64,000 bases of DNA from Nocardioides speluncae (GTDB lineage: Bacteria > Actinomycetota > Actinomycetes > Propionibacteriales > Nocardioidaceae): the NCBI RefSeq assembly GCF_003121585.1, contig NZ_QEOO01000001.1:124001-188000 (forward strand). Reading direction: 5' to 3'. The position numbers and the translations under genes were made by a program. The notes beneath the pieces are model-generated. The model was given only the letters and a program-made list of their open reading frames with translations, did no database searches and was not told the DNA's origin. This document shows, piece by piece, positions 25,008 to 35,678 of this stretch (position 1 is its first letter; the number at the start of each line of letters is the position of its first letter).

Positions 25008-26323
25008 TGGAGCGCTGCGACCTCGGTCACGAACGTCTCCCACGACTCCTTCGCGTCCCCACCCTGGTCGACGCGGGTGATCGCCTCCTGGAACTTGCCG
25101 AGGATGTCGGAGTAGAGCGGGCCGTGGTACGGCTGCGTGGTGATCGCACTCGCGCGGTTGGAGAAGATCTCACCGACCGGTGCGTCGTTGAAGTACGGGT
25201 CCGCCGACTTGAGCAGCGCCGGGTCCTCCAGCGCCGCGACCTGGGACGGGAAGTTGCCGTACTGCTCGAAGATCCGGATCTGCTGCTCGGGGGCGGTGAT
25301 CCAGGCCGCGAACTCCTTGGCCGGCTCCTGGTGCGGGGAGGACTGCGGGATGGTCAGGTAGGAGCCACCCCAGTTGCCGCCACCACCGGGGAAGACGTCG
25401 GCGACGTCCCACACCACGCCCTTCGGCGCGGGGTTGCCGGTGTTGTCGCGGATGTTGCTGCGCATCCAGCCCGGGCACGGGATGGTGGCGAAGCCGTCCT
25501 TCTGGAAGCCCGCGGTCCAGTCGTCGCTCCACTGCGCGGCGCCGGTCGAGAGCGCGTCGGCGTTGCCGGTGACGGTGTCGTAGACCGCCCGCAGCTCGTC
25601 GTTCTCGACGTTGACGGTGTTGTCCTCCTGCTCGAACGGGAACTCGACCTGGTTGAGCATCGCCTGGGCGACGGACCCGGAGGCGTCGTACCACTGGGCG
25701 TCGCTCTTGGCGACGAACTGCTCGCCCAGCGCGTAGTAGTCCTCCCAGGTCGTCATCAGCGCGGCGACCTCGGCTCGGTCGGTCGGCAGGCCCGCCTTCT
25801 GGAAGAGGTCCGCCCGATAGCAGATGGCCTCCGGGCCGGCGTCGGTGGCGTAGCCGAGGAGCTTGCCGTCGGCGGTGGTGGCGGCGTCGGACTTGAACTC
25901 CAGCCAGCGGCCGTCGACGTCTTCGCCGGACAGGTCGACCCACCGCTCCGGCGCTGCCACCAGCGCGGGCATGAAGTCACCTTCGATCGCCACGATGTCC
26001 GGGAGGCCCTCGTTGGCCTGGAGGAGCGTGTTGAGCTCGTTCTTCCAGTCGTCCCAGAGCGAGACCTTGGTCTGCTCGACCTGGACGTCCGGGTTCTCCT
26101 TGTTCCACTCCTCGATCAGCTCGTCATAGCCGAACTCTCCGAACGTGGTGATGGTGAGGGTCTCGCCGTCGCCCAGCTGCTGCTGGTCGGCGGACTTCGT
26201 CGGGTCGTCGTCGCCACCACAGGCGGCGGTGAGCCCGAGCACGAGAGCGGTGACGGCACCGATCGCGAGCCGCCTGCGGTAAGAGGTTGGCCGTCGGACC
26301 GGCCCGGTGTCGGTGATGCGCAC
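25004..26323 (-). CDS. Sugar ABC transporter substrate-binding lipoprotein (CebE-like)
   Basis: 439 residues. GTG 26323 has AGGAG 6 nt upstream. A basic N-region (RRPTSYRRRL), a hydrophobic segment and a lipobox-like LTAAC precede the mature solute-binding protein (family 1 fold). Fold landmarks include ITTFGEFGYDELIEEWNKENPDVQV, DIVAIEGDFMPAL and GGSYLTIPQSSPHQEPAKEF. It should capture an oligosaccharide, likely cellobiose or a related beta-glucoside given the GH1 and LacI neighbours, and hand it to the two permeases. Confidence 0.9.
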   Translation of the reverse strand: MRITDTGPVRRPTSYRRRLAIGAVTALVLGLTAACGGDDDPTKSADQQQLGDGETLTITTFGEFGYDELIEEWNKENPDVQVEQTKVSLWDDWKNELNTLLQANEGLPDIVAIEGDFMPALVAAPERWVDLSGEDVDGRWLEFKSDAATTADGKLLGYATDAGPEAICYRADLFQKAGLPTDRAEVAALMTTWEDYYALGEQFVAKSDAQWYDASGSVAQAMLNQVEFPFEQEDNTVNVENDELRAVYDTVTGNADALSTGAAQWSDDWTAGFQKDGFATIPCPGWMRSNIRDNTGNPAPKGVVWDVADVFPGGGGNWGGSYLTIPQSSPHQEPAKEFAAWITAPEQQIRIFEQYGNFPSQVAALEDPALLKSADPYFNDAPVGEIFSNRASAITTQPYHGPLYSDILGKFQEAITRVDQGGDAKESWETFVTEVAALQ

Positions 26324-26353
26324 GGTGGCTCCTGGCGGTAGTGCTGGCAGGTG

Positions 26354-26367
26354 TGAGAGCGCTTCCA
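26354..26367. promoter_or_regulatory. LacI/CebR-like operator, proximal
   Basis: TGAGAGCGCTTCCA differs at one position from the second copy at 26464-26477. It is centred about 38 bp upstream of the binding-protein start. It resembles the Streptomyces CebR box (TGGGAGCGCTCCCA). Confidence 0.65.
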
Positions 26368-26386
26368 CTCTCGTTCGCTCGTCACC

Positions 26387-26400
26387 ATGACACGCGTCAC
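26387..26400. promoter_or_regulatory. CRP/GlxR-like site upstream of the beta-glucoside operon
   Basis: ATGACACGCGTCAC, followed by A, fits [G/A]TGA-N6-TCAC. It lies between the two LacI-type operators, about 70 bp before the start, where an activator would be expected. Confidence 0.45.
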
Positions 26401-26463
26401 ATGTAGTGTCAATCGTTGTGCGGATTCAGGCGTAATTCGGTGGCGGTCCCGATGGAAGACGAC

Positions 26464-26477
26464 TGGGAGCGCTTCCA
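26464..26477. promoter_or_regulatory. LacI/CebR-like operator, distal
   Basis: TGGGAGCGCTTCCA is a near-perfect palindrome and the better of the two boxes. It lies 110 bp from the proximal copy, close to ten helical turns, so looping is possible. It is also upstream of the divergent MNT gene. Confidence 0.65.
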
Positions 26478-26597
26478 CCTTCGACGCCTCGATACGTCTG
26501 CTTGCCGCGGAGTTCCGTCCATCAAGCGGCGGCAGGCCCACCTGTCGAGTGATAGGAATACTTAGCAAATGACAGGCTTTCTGACACACTCGGAACC

Positions 26598-27239
26598 ATG
26601 GACCTCGCTCAACCACTGAGTTCCCTCATCCCGAGCGTCGACGCAGATGTGCTGACCGTCCTGGCTCGAACCGAGGCACCGCTCACCGGCCGCAAGATCG
26701 CCACGTTGGCACGCCGCGGAAGTCAACCAGCGGTCCAAGCAATCCTCGACCGCCTTGTCAAGCACGGCATCGCCCACGCCCAGCCTGCCGGTCCCTCTGT
26801 GCTCTACACACTCAACCGCGACCACCTACTCGCCGAGGCCGTCCTCAACGCTGTAGGCGCGCGCGCAACCCTGCTCACCAGGCTCTGCGACGACATCAAT
26901 CAATGGCCCGTGCCCGCGATCCACAGCTCCCTCTTCGGATCAACCGCACGCGGAGACGCACGCCCCGACTCCGACATCGACGTCCTCATCGTCAGACCAG
27001 ACGACATCGCCGGCGACTCCCCAGTCTGGTCAGCACAGCTCGAGTCCCTGGAGAGCCGCACCCTGGAGTGGACCGGAAACCACCTCGCCTGGTTCGAGAC
27101 CGACCGCGCCGGCCTGGCCAAGGCCATGGTCGACGGCGAACCACTGCTTGACTCCCTACGCGCGGACGGCATCCACCTCACCGGCGTACCCCTCGCCAGT
27201 CTCACCACCCCAACCAAGAACACCACCGGCCAGCAATGA
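26598..27239 (+). CDS. MNT-type nucleotidyltransferase with winged helix (antitoxin of an MNT-HEPN pair)
   Basis: 213 residues. Residues about 15-75 form a winged-helix domain (LARTEAPLTGRKIATLARRG). The minimal nucleotidyltransferase motif follows: Gly114-Ser115 in FGSTARGD and Asp126/Asp128 in PDSDIDVLIV. In known MNT-HEPN systems the MNT protein AMPylates and silences the HEPN ribonuclease. It overlaps the next gene by 4 bp. Base use is richer in A and C than in neighbours, suggesting transfer. It is divergent from the beta-glucoside operon. Confidence 0.8.
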   Translation: MDLAQPLSSLIPSVDADVLTVLARTEAPLTGRKIATLARRGSQPAVQAILDRLVKHGIAHAQPAGPSVLYTLNRDHLLAEAVLNAVGARATLLTRLCDDINQWPVPAIHSSLFGSTARGDARPDSDIDVLIVRPDDIAGDSPVWSAQLESLESRTLEWTGNHLAWFETDRAGLAKAMVDGEPLLDSLRADGIHLTGVPLASLTTPTKNTTGQQ

Positions 27240-27643
27240 CACCCACGAACCAGAAGACCAGACCCGGCGGGCGCGGCGAGGCCAGAAACCGCCGCGACAT
27301 CGCAGCCAAGTACCTCGAAGCAGGCGAGCTCGCCGCGACCGAAGAAGGGCCCGCCGCAAACAACGTCGTCGTCGGGATCTGCGTCCTCGCCGGAATCGCC
27401 GCCGGCGACGCCCTTTGCCTCACCTCCGTCGGCGAACGGTACGCGGGCCAGGATCACGCCGAGGCCGCCGCCTTCCTGCGCCGCATCGATCCGGCAAGAG
27501 GACGCGACCTCGCTGCCCTCGTCCGCCTCAAGCCCATCGCCCACTACGGCACAGGATTCGTCAAAGATGCCGAACGAACCCGTGCCCTACGCGCCGCCCG
27601 CGCCCTGGTCGAATCAGCGACCGAACGCACCACAGGATCCTGA
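27236..27643 (+). CDS. Probable HEPN-domain toxin
   Basis: 135 residues, overlapping the MNT gene by 4 bp. The protein is predicted all-helical. RLKPIAHYG (Arg97-x5-His103) fits the RX4-6H ribonuclease motif of HEPN toxins, placed before the last helix (DAERTRALRAARALVESA) as in that family. An N-terminal basic, disordered tail (MTPTNQKTRPGGRGEARNRR) is unusual. The assignment depends on motif and operon position, since overall similarity cannot be tested here. It ends 43 bp from the convergent TIM-barrel gene. Confidence 0.65.
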   Translation: MTPTNQKTRPGGRGEARNRRDIAAKYLEAGELAATEEGPAANNVVVGICVLAGIAAGDALCLTSVGERYAGQDHAEAAAFLRRIDPARGRDLAALVRLKPIAHYGTGFVKDAERTRALRAARALVESATERTTGS

Positions 27644-27686
27644 CCGGCCCGCCAGCGCTGCAGGCAGCAACGGCTCGATCCACCGC

Positions 27687-28694
27687 TCAGCGGTCGGTGC
27701 TGAACGCCGCGTCGAACGCAGTCGCCGGCGGGTCGAAGGCGAGTGAGCGGACGAAGCCGACCGCCTCGGCGGCGCCGACCAGCCGGTCCATGCCGGCGTC
27801 CTCCCACTCGATCGAGATCGGCCGGGTGTAGCCGATGGCGTTCAGGGTGCGGAACGAGTCCTCCCACGGTACGTCGCCGTGCCCGGTCGACACGAAGTCC
27901 CAGCCGCGCCGCGGGTCGCCCCACGGCAGGTGCGACGAGAGCCGGCCGTTGCGGCCGTTGCTCATCCGGCGCCGGGTGTCCTTGCAGTCGACGTGGTAGA
28001 TCCGGTCCCGGAAGTCCCACAGGAAGCCGACCGGGTCCAGGTCCTGCCAGATCATGTGGCTGGGGTCCCAGTTCAGCCCGAACGCCGGCCGGTGCTCGAT
28101 GGCCTCCAGGGTGCGCACCGTCGACCAGTAGTCGTAGGCGATCTCGCTCGGGTGCACCTCGTGCGCGAACCGGACGCCCATCTCGTCGTACACGTCCAGG
28201 ATCGGGTTCCAGCGGTCGGCGAAGTCGGCGTACCCGGCGTCGATCGTGGCCTCGGAGACCGGCGGGAACATCGCGACGTACTTCCAGATCGCCGAGCCGG
28301 TGAAGCCGACCACGGTGTCCACGCCGAGCGCGGCCGCGGCCCGGGCGGTGTCGGCGATCCGGTCGGCCGCGCGCTTGCGCACGCCTTCCGGATCGCCGTC
28401 GCCCCAGACCGACGCCGGGATCATGTCCCGGTGCCGGTCATCGATCGGGTCGTCGCAGACCGCCTGCCCGACCAGGTGGTTGGAGATCGCCCACACGCCG
28501 AGCCCGTGCCGCTCCAGGATCTCGCGGCGGCCGGCGATGTAGTCCGGCTCGGCGAGCGCCCGGTCCACCTCGAAGTGGTCGCCCCAGCAGGCGATCTCGA
28601 GGCCGTCGTACCCCCAGGAGGCCGCCAGCCGGCAGACCTCCTCGAACGGCAGGTCGGCCCACTGGCCGGTGAACAGCGTGATCGGTCGGGTCAT
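27687..28694 (-). CDS. Sugar phosphate isomerase/epimerase-like TIM-barrel protein
   Basis: About 335 residues, xylose-isomerase-like (AP endonuclease 2) barrel. Metal-ligand regions are visible: [11 protein letters not shown] (Glu), [12 protein letters not shown] (Asp, His), [11 protein letters not shown] and [14 protein letters not shown] 28694 has AGGAGG 9 nt upstream; the ATG at 28703 touches that site and is unlikely to be used. It is the last of eight co-oriented genes headed by a Gfo/Idh dehydrogenase. Homologues act on keto-sugars, inositols or glycosides (epimerase, dehydratase or glycoside-cleaving activity). The exact reaction is unknown. Confidence 0.85.
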   Translation of the reverse strand: MTRPITLFTGQWADLPFEEVCRLAASWGYDGLEIACWGDHFEVDRALAEPDYIAGRREILERHGLGVWAISNHLVGQAVCDDPIDDRHRDMIPASVWGDGDPEGVRKRAADRIADTARAAAALGVDTVVGFTGSAIWKYVAMFPPVSEATIDAGYADFADRWNPILDVYDEMGVRFAHEVHPSEIAYDYWSTVRTLEAIEHRPAFGLNWDPSHMIWQDLDPVGFLWDFRDRIYHVDCKDTRRRMSNGRNGRLSSHLPWGDPRRGWDFVSTGHGDVPWEDSFRTLNAIGYTRPISIEWEDAGMDRLVGAAEAVGFVRSLAFDPPATAFDAAFSTDR

Positions 28695-28713
28695 GCGGGT
28701 CATCCTCCTAGGG

Positions 28714-31700
28714 TCAGGCGTTCAGCTGCGCGATCAGCGCGTCGGCGTCCCGGATGAGTACGGCGCGCACGCCGGCGTTGCGGATCTCGCGGGTCTCCTT
28801 CTTGAACGCTTGGAGCCGCTGTACCGCCTTCTGCCGCGCGCCGCGCGCCGCGGCCTTGGCCGCGGCGTCCAGCTCGGCCTCGAGCGCGCGCCGCACCTTC
28901 GGCGTGATGATGCCGTCGTCGGCGTACCGCAGGATCAGCTCCTGCACGTCGGCGAACGAGGTGCGCACTGTGAAGCCGACCCGGCGGGTGGTCCGGTTGC
29001 CGGCCGTGTCCTCGGCGGTGACCACGAGCTGGTGGCTGCCGAGGGTGAGCGTGCTCAGCACCTGCGCGCCGGGCTGCGCGGTCCGGCCGTCGAGGGTCGC
29101 GGTGAGCGACGGGCTCCCCGACGTCGCGTCGGTCGCCGACCAGGTCAGGTCGAGGGCGAGCGAGTCGCCGTACGTCTCGCCGTCGGTGACGCCGTCCACG
29201 ACCACGGCCGGGCCGGTGCCGTCGATCTTGACCACGCGCTCGCGCACCTGCTCGGCGTTGCCGGCCTCGTCGGTGGCGCGGTACTCCACCTTCCGGGTGC
29301 CGTCGCCGGTCAGCGCCACCGCTCCGGTGTACGGCGTCCACGCGCCGCCGTCGATGCGGTACTCGGTCGACGTGACCCCGGAGCCGGTGCCGTCGTCGGC
29401 CGCGAGCGTGAACGACGGGGCGGTGACGTACCAGTCGCTCTGCCCGTCCGGAGCGGCCGGTGAGAGGGTCAGCGTCGTGGTCGGCGCCTCGGTGTCGTCC
29501 TCGGTCGGGTCGAGGTGGAAGTAGTCGAACCCGACGTTGATCGGCTCTTCCTGGTTCGGCCCGATCGCCATCAGCCCGAGGCCGGTGAGCGGCTTGTCGA
29601 ACGTGATGCCGGTCGAGCCGATCGGCGTCCAGGCGAACGCGCCGCCGTCGCTGACCTCCGCGGTGTAGCTGGTGCCGGTCTTGGTGACCCGGAGGTACCA
29701 GTAGCCGCTCTCGGAGGTCTCCGGGATCGCGATGTTGCGGTTGCCGATACCGGCGCCGGCGACCTCACCCGCGAGCTCGGCGCGGTAGTCCTCGGCCGCG
29801 CCGGGGGCGTTGTAGGCGACCACGTCGGCCTTGACGTAGTTGTCGTCATCGCCGTACATCAGCAGCCCGGCGAGCTGGTAGCGGTGCTTCAGCGGGGCCT
29901 TGAACCGCGTGGTCGCCACCCAGTCGTCCTCCGGCGGCGCCTGCAGCACGAAGTTGCGCGGGTTCACCGGGTTGTTGCCGTTGATGTCGCCGAGCTGGGT
30001 CTCGATCCGGAGCTCGCCGCCGGCCACGCTCGCGTGCCGGGCGTCGTACCGCACCGAGCGGGCCCAGCGGCAGCCGTCGAGCCCGCTGCCGTCGAACTCG
30101 TCGTCGGTCGTGAACGCCGGCGCCGCCCGGTCCGGGGTCACCCGGAACCAGTCGACGGTCGCCACCCGCGGGGTGGACCCGGTGTCGCCGGCGGCCGCGA
30201 CGCCGAGGCGGGCGTCGGTCTTGGCCGGCGCGGTGCCGGACAGCGCGGTCCAGGACTCGCCGTTGGTCGAGTAGTGCGCGGTCAGGCTGGTCCCGTCACT
30301 GACCAGCTTCAGGTACGCCGTCGTCGGGAAGTCCGCGGGGACCGTGAACGAGCCGTGGTTGGTGCGGACCCCGCCGGTCTCGGACTGGAACTCGAAGAAC
30401 CTCGATCCGTTCTGGTGCTTCACGAAGGCGAGCTTGTTGTACTCGTTGTCGCTCTTGTGCAGGAACAGGCCGGTGTACTGCCAGTGGCTGGCGTGGTCGA
30501 GCGTGATCTTCGTGCTCGCCTCCCACGCGCCGCTCGGCGCCGGCTGCCCGGCGAACGTGAACGGCCCGGGGCTGAACTCGTTGATGTCGCCTGCGGCGAC
30601 CGGCAGCTGCAGCACCCCGCCCGCCGTCTTCACCGGGAGCCCGGTCGGCTGGCGCACGCTCCACTTGCCGTTGAGGCCGGTCGTGAACTCGTCGGAGAGC
30701 GGGCTCGCGCAGGCCAGCGCGGCGTACGTCTCCTCCGGCTCCACCGGGGCCGGGTCGGAGTCGACGGCGAAGTCCTGGAACTCGACCGCGCCGGCCGCGG
30801 TCGCGTGCGACACCGTGAACGTCCCGATGTCCTGCTCGGTCGCCGCGCCGGTCAGCGTGGCGGCCGGGCCGACCTGGGTCCAGGTGGTGCCGTTGCGCGA
30901 GGAGTACGCCGTGTAGCTGCTGCCGGCGCGCTTGATCTTCAGCCAGGTCGGGTACGCCGAGGTGCCGGCCTGGTCGGACGACTCGATGTCGCCGTCGCCG
31001 TTGGCGTCGCGCAGCCACTCGACTCCGCCGCTGGGCCGGATGCCGAGCAGCGCGTAGCCGGGCGAGGTGCCGGGCTGGGTGACGTCGTTGCGGACGATCA
31101 GCCCGGCCTTCGCAGCGCCGTGGGTGTTGGCCTGGTTGTTCACCCGGACCACTGCCTCCCACGAGTCGTCGGTGACGCCGCCGGGCAGGTAGAGCGAGCT
31201 GTACTCGTCGATGCCCTGCCAGGTGTCGTCACCGGCACCGGTGATCCGGAACGCGCCGGTCCCGATCTTCTCGAAGACGCCGTCGGCGTTGCTGAACTGC
31301 TGCAGGTCGCCGAAGAGCTCGCCGACCTGGGCGACCACGATCCGGGACTTCGTTGTCAGGCCCTTGTCGTTGGTCGCCACCGCGGTCAGGTTGTAGAGCT
31401 TCTCGGCGGTCGGCGTCCAGGTCACCGAGTACGGCGCGCTGGTGTCGCTGCCGAGCGAGTCGCCGTCGGCGAAGAACTCGACCTTGGTCACGGTGTTCTG
31501 AGCATCCGCTGCAGAAGCGGTGACCTCGACCGGCTGGTTCGGCTCCAGCTGCTCGCTGCCGGGCGCGGTGATCGCGACCGTCGGCCGGGTCGTCGGAGAG
31601 GAGCCCTGGCCGAGCGCCTCGATGAAGTTCAACTTCCGCTCACCGGCGCCCGGCAGCACGACGTACAGGTCGAACGTCTCGCCCGGGTCGGTCACGTCGA

Positions 31701-34700
31701 CCACGACGTCGGCGTACCCGGTCCCGGTGTCGGGCACGGTGACTGTGTTGATTAGAGGCCCGTCGGCCGCGCCGCGGCGCAGCTCGATGGTGCCGGCCGT
31801 TCTTGCCGAGACCCGCAGCGCGAGCTGGGAGACCCGGTGGAGGTTGACCGGGCTGTACATCGCCCAGGCGCCTTCCTGGCCGGCGAGCACGGTGCCGCCG
31901 CCCTCGACGTCCCGGCTGGGCGCCGAGGTCATGGTCGCGGACTTGCGGTCGAAGAACTCGGCCTGCTTGACCTTGGGGAAGACCAGCGTGGTGGTCGAGC
32001 CGGTCAGCGGGTTCGCGCCACCCTCGCCGCCGTTGTCGGTGTAGCGGGCGTCCAGCGCGAAGAAGATGTTCTCGTCCGGCTGGTGGCCGCCGAGACTCGT
32101 CGGGGTGGTGCCGGTCAGGCCGGACAGCGGCGTGGTCGGGTGCGCGTGCTCGTCATGGCCGAGCGCCGGCTGGATCACCACGTCGTCGCCCGACGGCGTG
32201 CCGTCCTCGGCGTCGGTGACCGTGACGTCCCACGACAGGTCGTCACCGAAGTCGAAGAACGACCCGTTCGGCGGCAGCCCGAAGTCGAGCTCCGGCCGGG
32301 TGTTGCCGACCGTGATCGGCACCGACGTGGTCCCGTCCTTGCCGTTCGGGTCGGTCACCGTCAGCCGGGCGTTGAAGACGCCGGCGGCGTCGTAGGTCTG
32401 GGTCGCGGTCGGCCCGGTGGCGTCGGTGACGCCGTCGCCGTCGAGGTCCCAGGTGTAGGTCAGCTCCTCGTTCTCGGGGTCGGTGGAGCCAGTGCCGTCG
32501 AACGCGACGGTGAGTGGTGCCGGACCCGAGTCCTTGTCGACCGAGATCCGGGCGACCGGCGAGCGGGAGCCGCTGATGTAGTCGATCCGGTGCAGGCCGG
32601 AGTTCGGGTTGTCACGGCCGAAGCCGCCGCCCCAGTCGAGCACGTACATCGAGCCGTCCGGCCCGAACTTGGAGTCGATCGGCGCCAGGAACTGCTCCTG
32701 CGGCAGGAACGGGTTGACCTTCTCCGCCTGGCTGCCCGAGCCGGCTGCCGGGTTCTTGACGTCGATCGAGTACATCTTGTTGCGGGCCCACTCGTAGAAG
32801 AACGGCTTGCCGTCGTACGACGCCGGGAACTTGGTGTCGGACTCCAGCGCCGCGTCGTACCGGTAGAACGGGCCGCCCATCGGGGCCAGCCCGCCGCCCT
32901 GCGGGATCACAGAGGGCACCGAGGAGCGCTTGTAGCCGTAGAACATGTCGGCGGCGCGGGCCGGCGGCAGGTTGGTCAGGCCGGTGTTGCGGGGCGAGTC
33001 GTTGACCGGGTTGGCGCAGTCGAAGAAGTCGCCGACCACGACCGGCCCGGACGACGTGGTGCCGTAGTCGACGTCGCGGAACGGCTCGTTGTTGCCCATG
33101 CACAGCGGCCAGCCGTAGTTGCCGGCGCTCTTGATCAGGTTCCACTCCGAGATGCCGGCCGGGCCGCGGGTCGCGGGCGCGTCGTTGCCGTTGTCGGGTG
33201 AGTAGTCGGCCAGGCTCACCCAGCCGGTCTCCTGGTCCACCGAGAACCGGAACGGGTTGCGGAAGCCCATCGCGTAGATCTCGGGCCGGGTCTTCTCGGT
33301 GCCCGGCGCGAACAGGTTGCCGTTGGGGATCGTGTAGGTGCCGTCCGGCTCGGGGTGGATGCGCAGCAGCTTGCCGCGCAGGTCGTTGGTGTTGGCCGAG
33401 GTCTCGCGGGCGTCGTGGAAGGTGCCGTTGCGAGTCGACAGCGGCGCGTAGCCGCCGGACGGCTCGGAGTGCGGGTTGACGTCGTCGCCGACCGAGAGGA
33501 ACAGGTTGCCCTGGGCATCGAAGTCCAGCCCACCGCCGGTATGGCCGGGCTCGTCCGGCAGCCGCCTCGCCGGCACCTCCAGGACCACCTTCTCGGTGGC
33601 CCGGTCGATGGTGTTGCCGCTGACGGTGAACCGGGACAGCCGGTTCTTGAAGTTCGCCGGGTTGGTGTCGTCGCCGCTCGCGGGCGAGTAGTAGACGTAG
33701 AGGTGCCCTGAGGTCGCGAAGTCGGGCGCCAGCGCGATGCCGAGCAGTCCGTCCTCGCCGCCGGAGTAGACAGGGATCGTGACCGCGGTCGTGGTGTTGT
33801 TGGTGCGAGGGTCGAAGACCCGGATCTGGCCCCGGACCAGCTCGGTGTAGAAGACCCGGCCGTCGCTGGCGACGTCCATCGCGAACGGCGCCGAGGTGTT
33901 CTCGTCGAGCGGCACCCGCTCGAAGTTGTTCCACACGGTGCCGCCGCAGTCGCCATCCTCCAGGCCGGCCGCCCACTTCACGCCGCCGACGATGTGCTGC
34001 ACGAAGTCCGGCTCGCCGGTGTAGTGGGCGCCGAAGTGGCCCATCGCGGTCGCCCACGTACGGCCGCCGTCGTACGGCTTGCACCACGAGATCGGGTGGT
34101 CGTAGCCCATCGCGTTGCCGCCGGCGTCGTACGTCGTCTCGTCGGCGGTGGCCAGGATGTGTGCGGTCCCGCGGACGTTGTTCGAGAAGTTGTACCACTC
34201 GTCCGCGCGGGCCCAGCGCTGGTCGAGGTGCTGGGTCGACGGGTGGCTGCGGTCCTCGATCCGGACCGTGCCGGGCTGGCCGGGGCTGGTGCCCGTGTTC
34301 GCGTGGCCGGGCATCAGCGAGCCGACCAGGTTGTCCCACCACGGGTAGTTGCCGCGCATGTCGGTCGCGTTGTGTACGGCGACGATGCCGCCGCCCGCCT
34401 GCGTGTACCGCTCCAGCGCCGCCTTCTGGTCGGCGGTCCACGGGTCGCCCGAGGTCTGGAACATGATCAGCGCGTCGTACTCGGCCAGCGACGCGTCGGT
34501 GAACAGCGACGAGTCCTCGCTGTGCACCGAGTCGATGTCGGCGTTCGTGAGCGCCGCCTGGAGCACCGGCACGCCCTGGTCGATGGCCTCGGTGTGCCGG
34601 AACTGGGTGGTCTTGGTGAAGATCAGCACCTTGGTGGCGTGCGTGTGGCCGGGGTGGGCGTCCGCGCGGTTGAAGCCGGGGACGATCGCGATGGCGACCA

Positions 34701-34755
34701 GCAGCGCGAGCGCTGGGCCGAGCCATCTGCGGAGCGGGCGGGCGGGCTGCGACAT
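28714..34755 (-). CDS. Giant secreted multidomain protein: ThuA + sorbosone-dehydrogenase-like propeller + PKD/CBM modules
   Basis: 2013 residues with a Sec signal ([17 protein letters not shown], about 1-33). Domains in order: ThuA-like (about 40-260: [25 protein letters not shown]); PQQ-type glucose/sorbosone dehydrogenase propeller (about 285-725: [35 protein letters not shown]); PKD (about 735-815, with DLDGDGVTD); a CBM6-like region (about 900-1030); an Ig-like domain; three concanavalin-like/DUF1349-type domains (about 1140-1690); a chitobiase/OmpL47-like repeat; and a C-terminal helical FIMAH-like tail. ThuA-propeller fusions are common in glycan-using bacteria, and the reaction is not settled. 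It has a GGAGGG ribosome-binding site. It lies between two TIM-barrel genes in the import operon. Confidence 0.85.
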   Translation of the reverse strand: MSQPARPLRRWLGPALALLVAIAIVPGFNRADAHPGHTHATKVLIFTKTTQFRHTEAIDQGVPVLQAALTNADIDSVHSEDSSLFTDASLAEYDALIMFQTSGDPWTADQKAALERYTQAGGGIVAVHNATDMRGNYPWWDNLVGSLMPGHANTGTSPGQPGTVRIEDRSHPSTQHLDQRWARADEWYNFSNNVRGTAHILATADETTYDAGGNAMGYDHPISWCKPYDGGRTWATAMGHFGAHYTGEPDFVQHIVGGVKWAAGLEDGDCGGTVWNNFERVPLDENTSAPFAMDVASDGRVFYTELVRGQIRVFDPRTNNTTTAVTIPVYSGGEDGLLGIALAPDFATSGHLYVYYSPASGDDTNPANFKNRLSRFTVSGNTIDRATEKVVLEVPARRLPDEPGHTGGGLDFDAQGNLFLSVGDDVNPHSEPSGGYAPLSTRNGTFHDARETSANTNDLRGKLLRIHPEPDGTYTIPNGNLFAPGTEKTRPEIYAMGFRNPFRFSVDQETGWVSLADYSPDNGNDAPATRGPAGISEWNLIKSAGNYGWPLCMGNNEPFRDVDYGTTSSGPVVVGDFFDCANPVNDSPRNTGLTNLPPARAADMFYGYKRSSVPSVIPQGGGLAPMGGPFYRYDAALESDTKFPASYDGKPFFYEWARNKMYSIDVKNPAAGSGSQAEKVNPFLPQEQFLAPIDSKFGPDGSMYVLDWGGGFGRDNPNSGLHRIDYISGSRSPVARISVDKDSGPAPLTVAFDGTGSTDPENEELTYTWDLDGDGVTDATGPTATQTYDAAGVFNARLTVTDPNGKDGTTSVPITVGNTRPELDFGLPPNGSFFDFGDDLSWDVTVTDAEDGTPSGDDVVIQPALGHDEHAHPTTPLSGLTGTTPTSLGGHQPDENIFFALDARYTDNGGEGGANPLTGSTTTLVFPKVKQAEFFDRKSATMTSAPSRDVEGGGTVLAGQEGAWAMYSPVNLHRVSQLALRVSARTAGTIELRRGAADGPLINTVTVPDTGTGYADVVVDVTDPGETFDLYVVLPGAGERKLNFIEALGQGSSPTTRPTVAITAPGSEQLEPNQPVEVTASAADAQNTVTKVEFFADGDSLGSDTSAPYSVTWTPTAEKLYNLTAVATNDKGLTTKSRIVVAQVGELFGDLQQFSNADGVFEKIGTGAFRITGAGDDTWQGIDEYSSLYLPGGVTDDSWEAVVRVNNQANTHGAAKAGLIVRNDVTQPGTSPGYALLGIRPSGGVEWLRDANGDGDIESSDQAGTSAYPTWLKIKRAGSSYTAYSSRNGTTWTQVGPAATLTGAATEQDIGTFTVSHATAAGAVEFQDFAVDSDPAPVEPEETYAALACASPLSDEFTTGLNGKWSVRQPTGLPVKTAGGVLQLPVAAGDINEFSPGPFTFAGQPAPSGAWEASTKITLDHASHWQYTGLFLHKSDNEYNKLAFVKHQNGSRFFEFQSETGGVRTNHGSFTVPADFPTTAYLKLVSDGTSLTAHYSTNGESWTALSGTAPAKTDARLGVAAAGDTGSTPRVATVDWFRVTPDRAAPAFTTDDEFDGSGLDGCRWARSVRYDARHASVAGGELRIETQLGDINGNNPVNPRNFVLQAPPEDDWVATTRFKAPLKHRYQLAGLLMYGDDDNYVKADVVAYNAPGAAEDYRAELAGEVAGAGIGNRNIAIPETSESGYWYLRVTKTGTSYTAEVSDGGAFAWTPIGSTGITFDKPLTGLGLMAIGPNQEEPINVGFDYFHLDPTEDDTEAPTTTLTLSPAAPDGQSDWYVTAPSFTLAADDGTGSGVTSTEYRIDGGAWTPYTGAVALTGDGTRKVEYRATDEAGNAEQVRERVVKIDGTGPAVVVDGVTDGETYGDSLALDLTWSATDATSGSPSLTATLDGRTAQPGAQVLSTLTLGSHQLVVTAEDTAGNRTTRRVGFTVRTSFADVQELILRYADDGIITPKVRRALEAELDAAAKAAARGARQKAVQRLQAFKKETREIRNAGVRAVLIRDADALIAQLNA

Positions 34756-34814
34756 GGTGGGTCCCTCCGTCGGGGGTCGGGGGTTGTGTCGTGCGTGCCG
34801 TGCGGGGTCGTGCT

Positions 34815-35666
34815 TCAGCTGGTCAGGCCTCGGAGAAACGTCAGTCCTGCTGTGGCCAGCTCGTCCTGGGTGTCCGCGAGCGGCCGCCAGATGGAGGCGG
34901 CGGTCGCGATGGCGTCGTTGTCGCCGGTGAACGACTCGATGCAGAGGGCGCCGTCGTACCCGATGTCGGCGAACGCCGCCATCACGCCGGGCCAGTCGTG
35001 GTGGTCAAGTCCAGGGGAGCCGCGGTCGTTGCCGCAGACCTGGACGTGCGCGGTCCGGGAGCCGGTACGCCGGATCGCGTCCGGCACGTTCCGCTCCTCG
35101 ATGTTCAGGTGGTACAGGTCGAGGAGTACGCCGACACCCTCGGCCGGCAGCCCGTCGAGGGCGGTCAGCGTCTGGTCGACGGTGTTGAGCAGGCTGGTCT
35201 CGTAGCGGTTCAGCGGCTCGACCGCGACCTTGATCCCCGCCTCGATCGCGTGGTGGACGACCGGGGCCAGGTTGGTGCGGAGCTCGTCGTACGCGTCGAG
35301 CCGCTGCTGCGGCGTCATCCGCCAGGTCCGCCCGACCGAGGAGTACGCCGGCCCGCCGATGACCGGCGAGCCGACGGTCTGCGCTACGTCGATGACGTGT
35401 CGCAGGTAGTCCTGGGTCGCCCGGATCGTCTCCGGCGGCGCCGCGACCAGCTCGCGGCCCGGCGGCATCACCAGGCAGACCGTGGCCGTGAGCCCCTCGT
35501 CGGTGAGCACCTTCGCGGCCCGGGCAGGGTCCCAGTCGCCCGGGTTCTCGACAGGGAGCTCGAGCACGTCGAACCCCCAGTCCGAGACGCGTCCCGCAAG
35601 ATCGGCCAGGGCGTCGTCATCGAGCGGCGACGTCCAGACCCAGGTGCTCACCCCGAGGGGATTCAC
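34815..35666 (-). CDS. Sugar phosphate isomerase/epimerase (tagatose/psicose 3-epimerase-like)
   Basis: 283 residues, TIM barrel. Catalytic and metal residues appear in order: VAVEPLNRYE (Glu), VLLDLYHLNIEE (Asp, His), AHVQVCGNDRGSPG (His) and LCIESFTG (Glu). This matches ketose 3-epimerases and inosose-type enzymes. GTG 35666 has GGGAG about 7 nt upstream. It starts 12 bp after the binding-protein stop, so it is co-transcribed with the importer. The substrate is probably the keto-sugar made by the operon dehydrogenase, which is an inference. Confidence 0.85.
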   Translation of the reverse strand: MNPLGVSTWVWTSPLDDDALADLAGRVSDWGFDVLELPVENPGDWDPARAAKVLTDEGLTATVCLVMPPGRELVAAPPETIRATQDYLRHVIDVAQTVGSPVIGGPAYSSVGRTWRMTPQQRLDAYDELRTNLAPVVHHAIEAGIKVAVEPLNRYETSLLNTVDQTLTALDGLPAEGVGVLLDLYHLNIEERNVPDAIRRTGSRTAHVQVCGNDRGSPGLDHHDWPGVMAAFADIGYDGALCIESFTGDNDAIATAASIWRPLADTQDELATAGLTFLRGLTS

Positions 35667-35678
35667 GGCGCTACTCCC

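Noticed and set aside
29515..31755. 746-codon open frame on the plus strand opposite the giant ThuA protein
   Set aside because: Same cause: Arg/Gly/Val/Leu-rich shadow. The minus-strand frame has clear domains.
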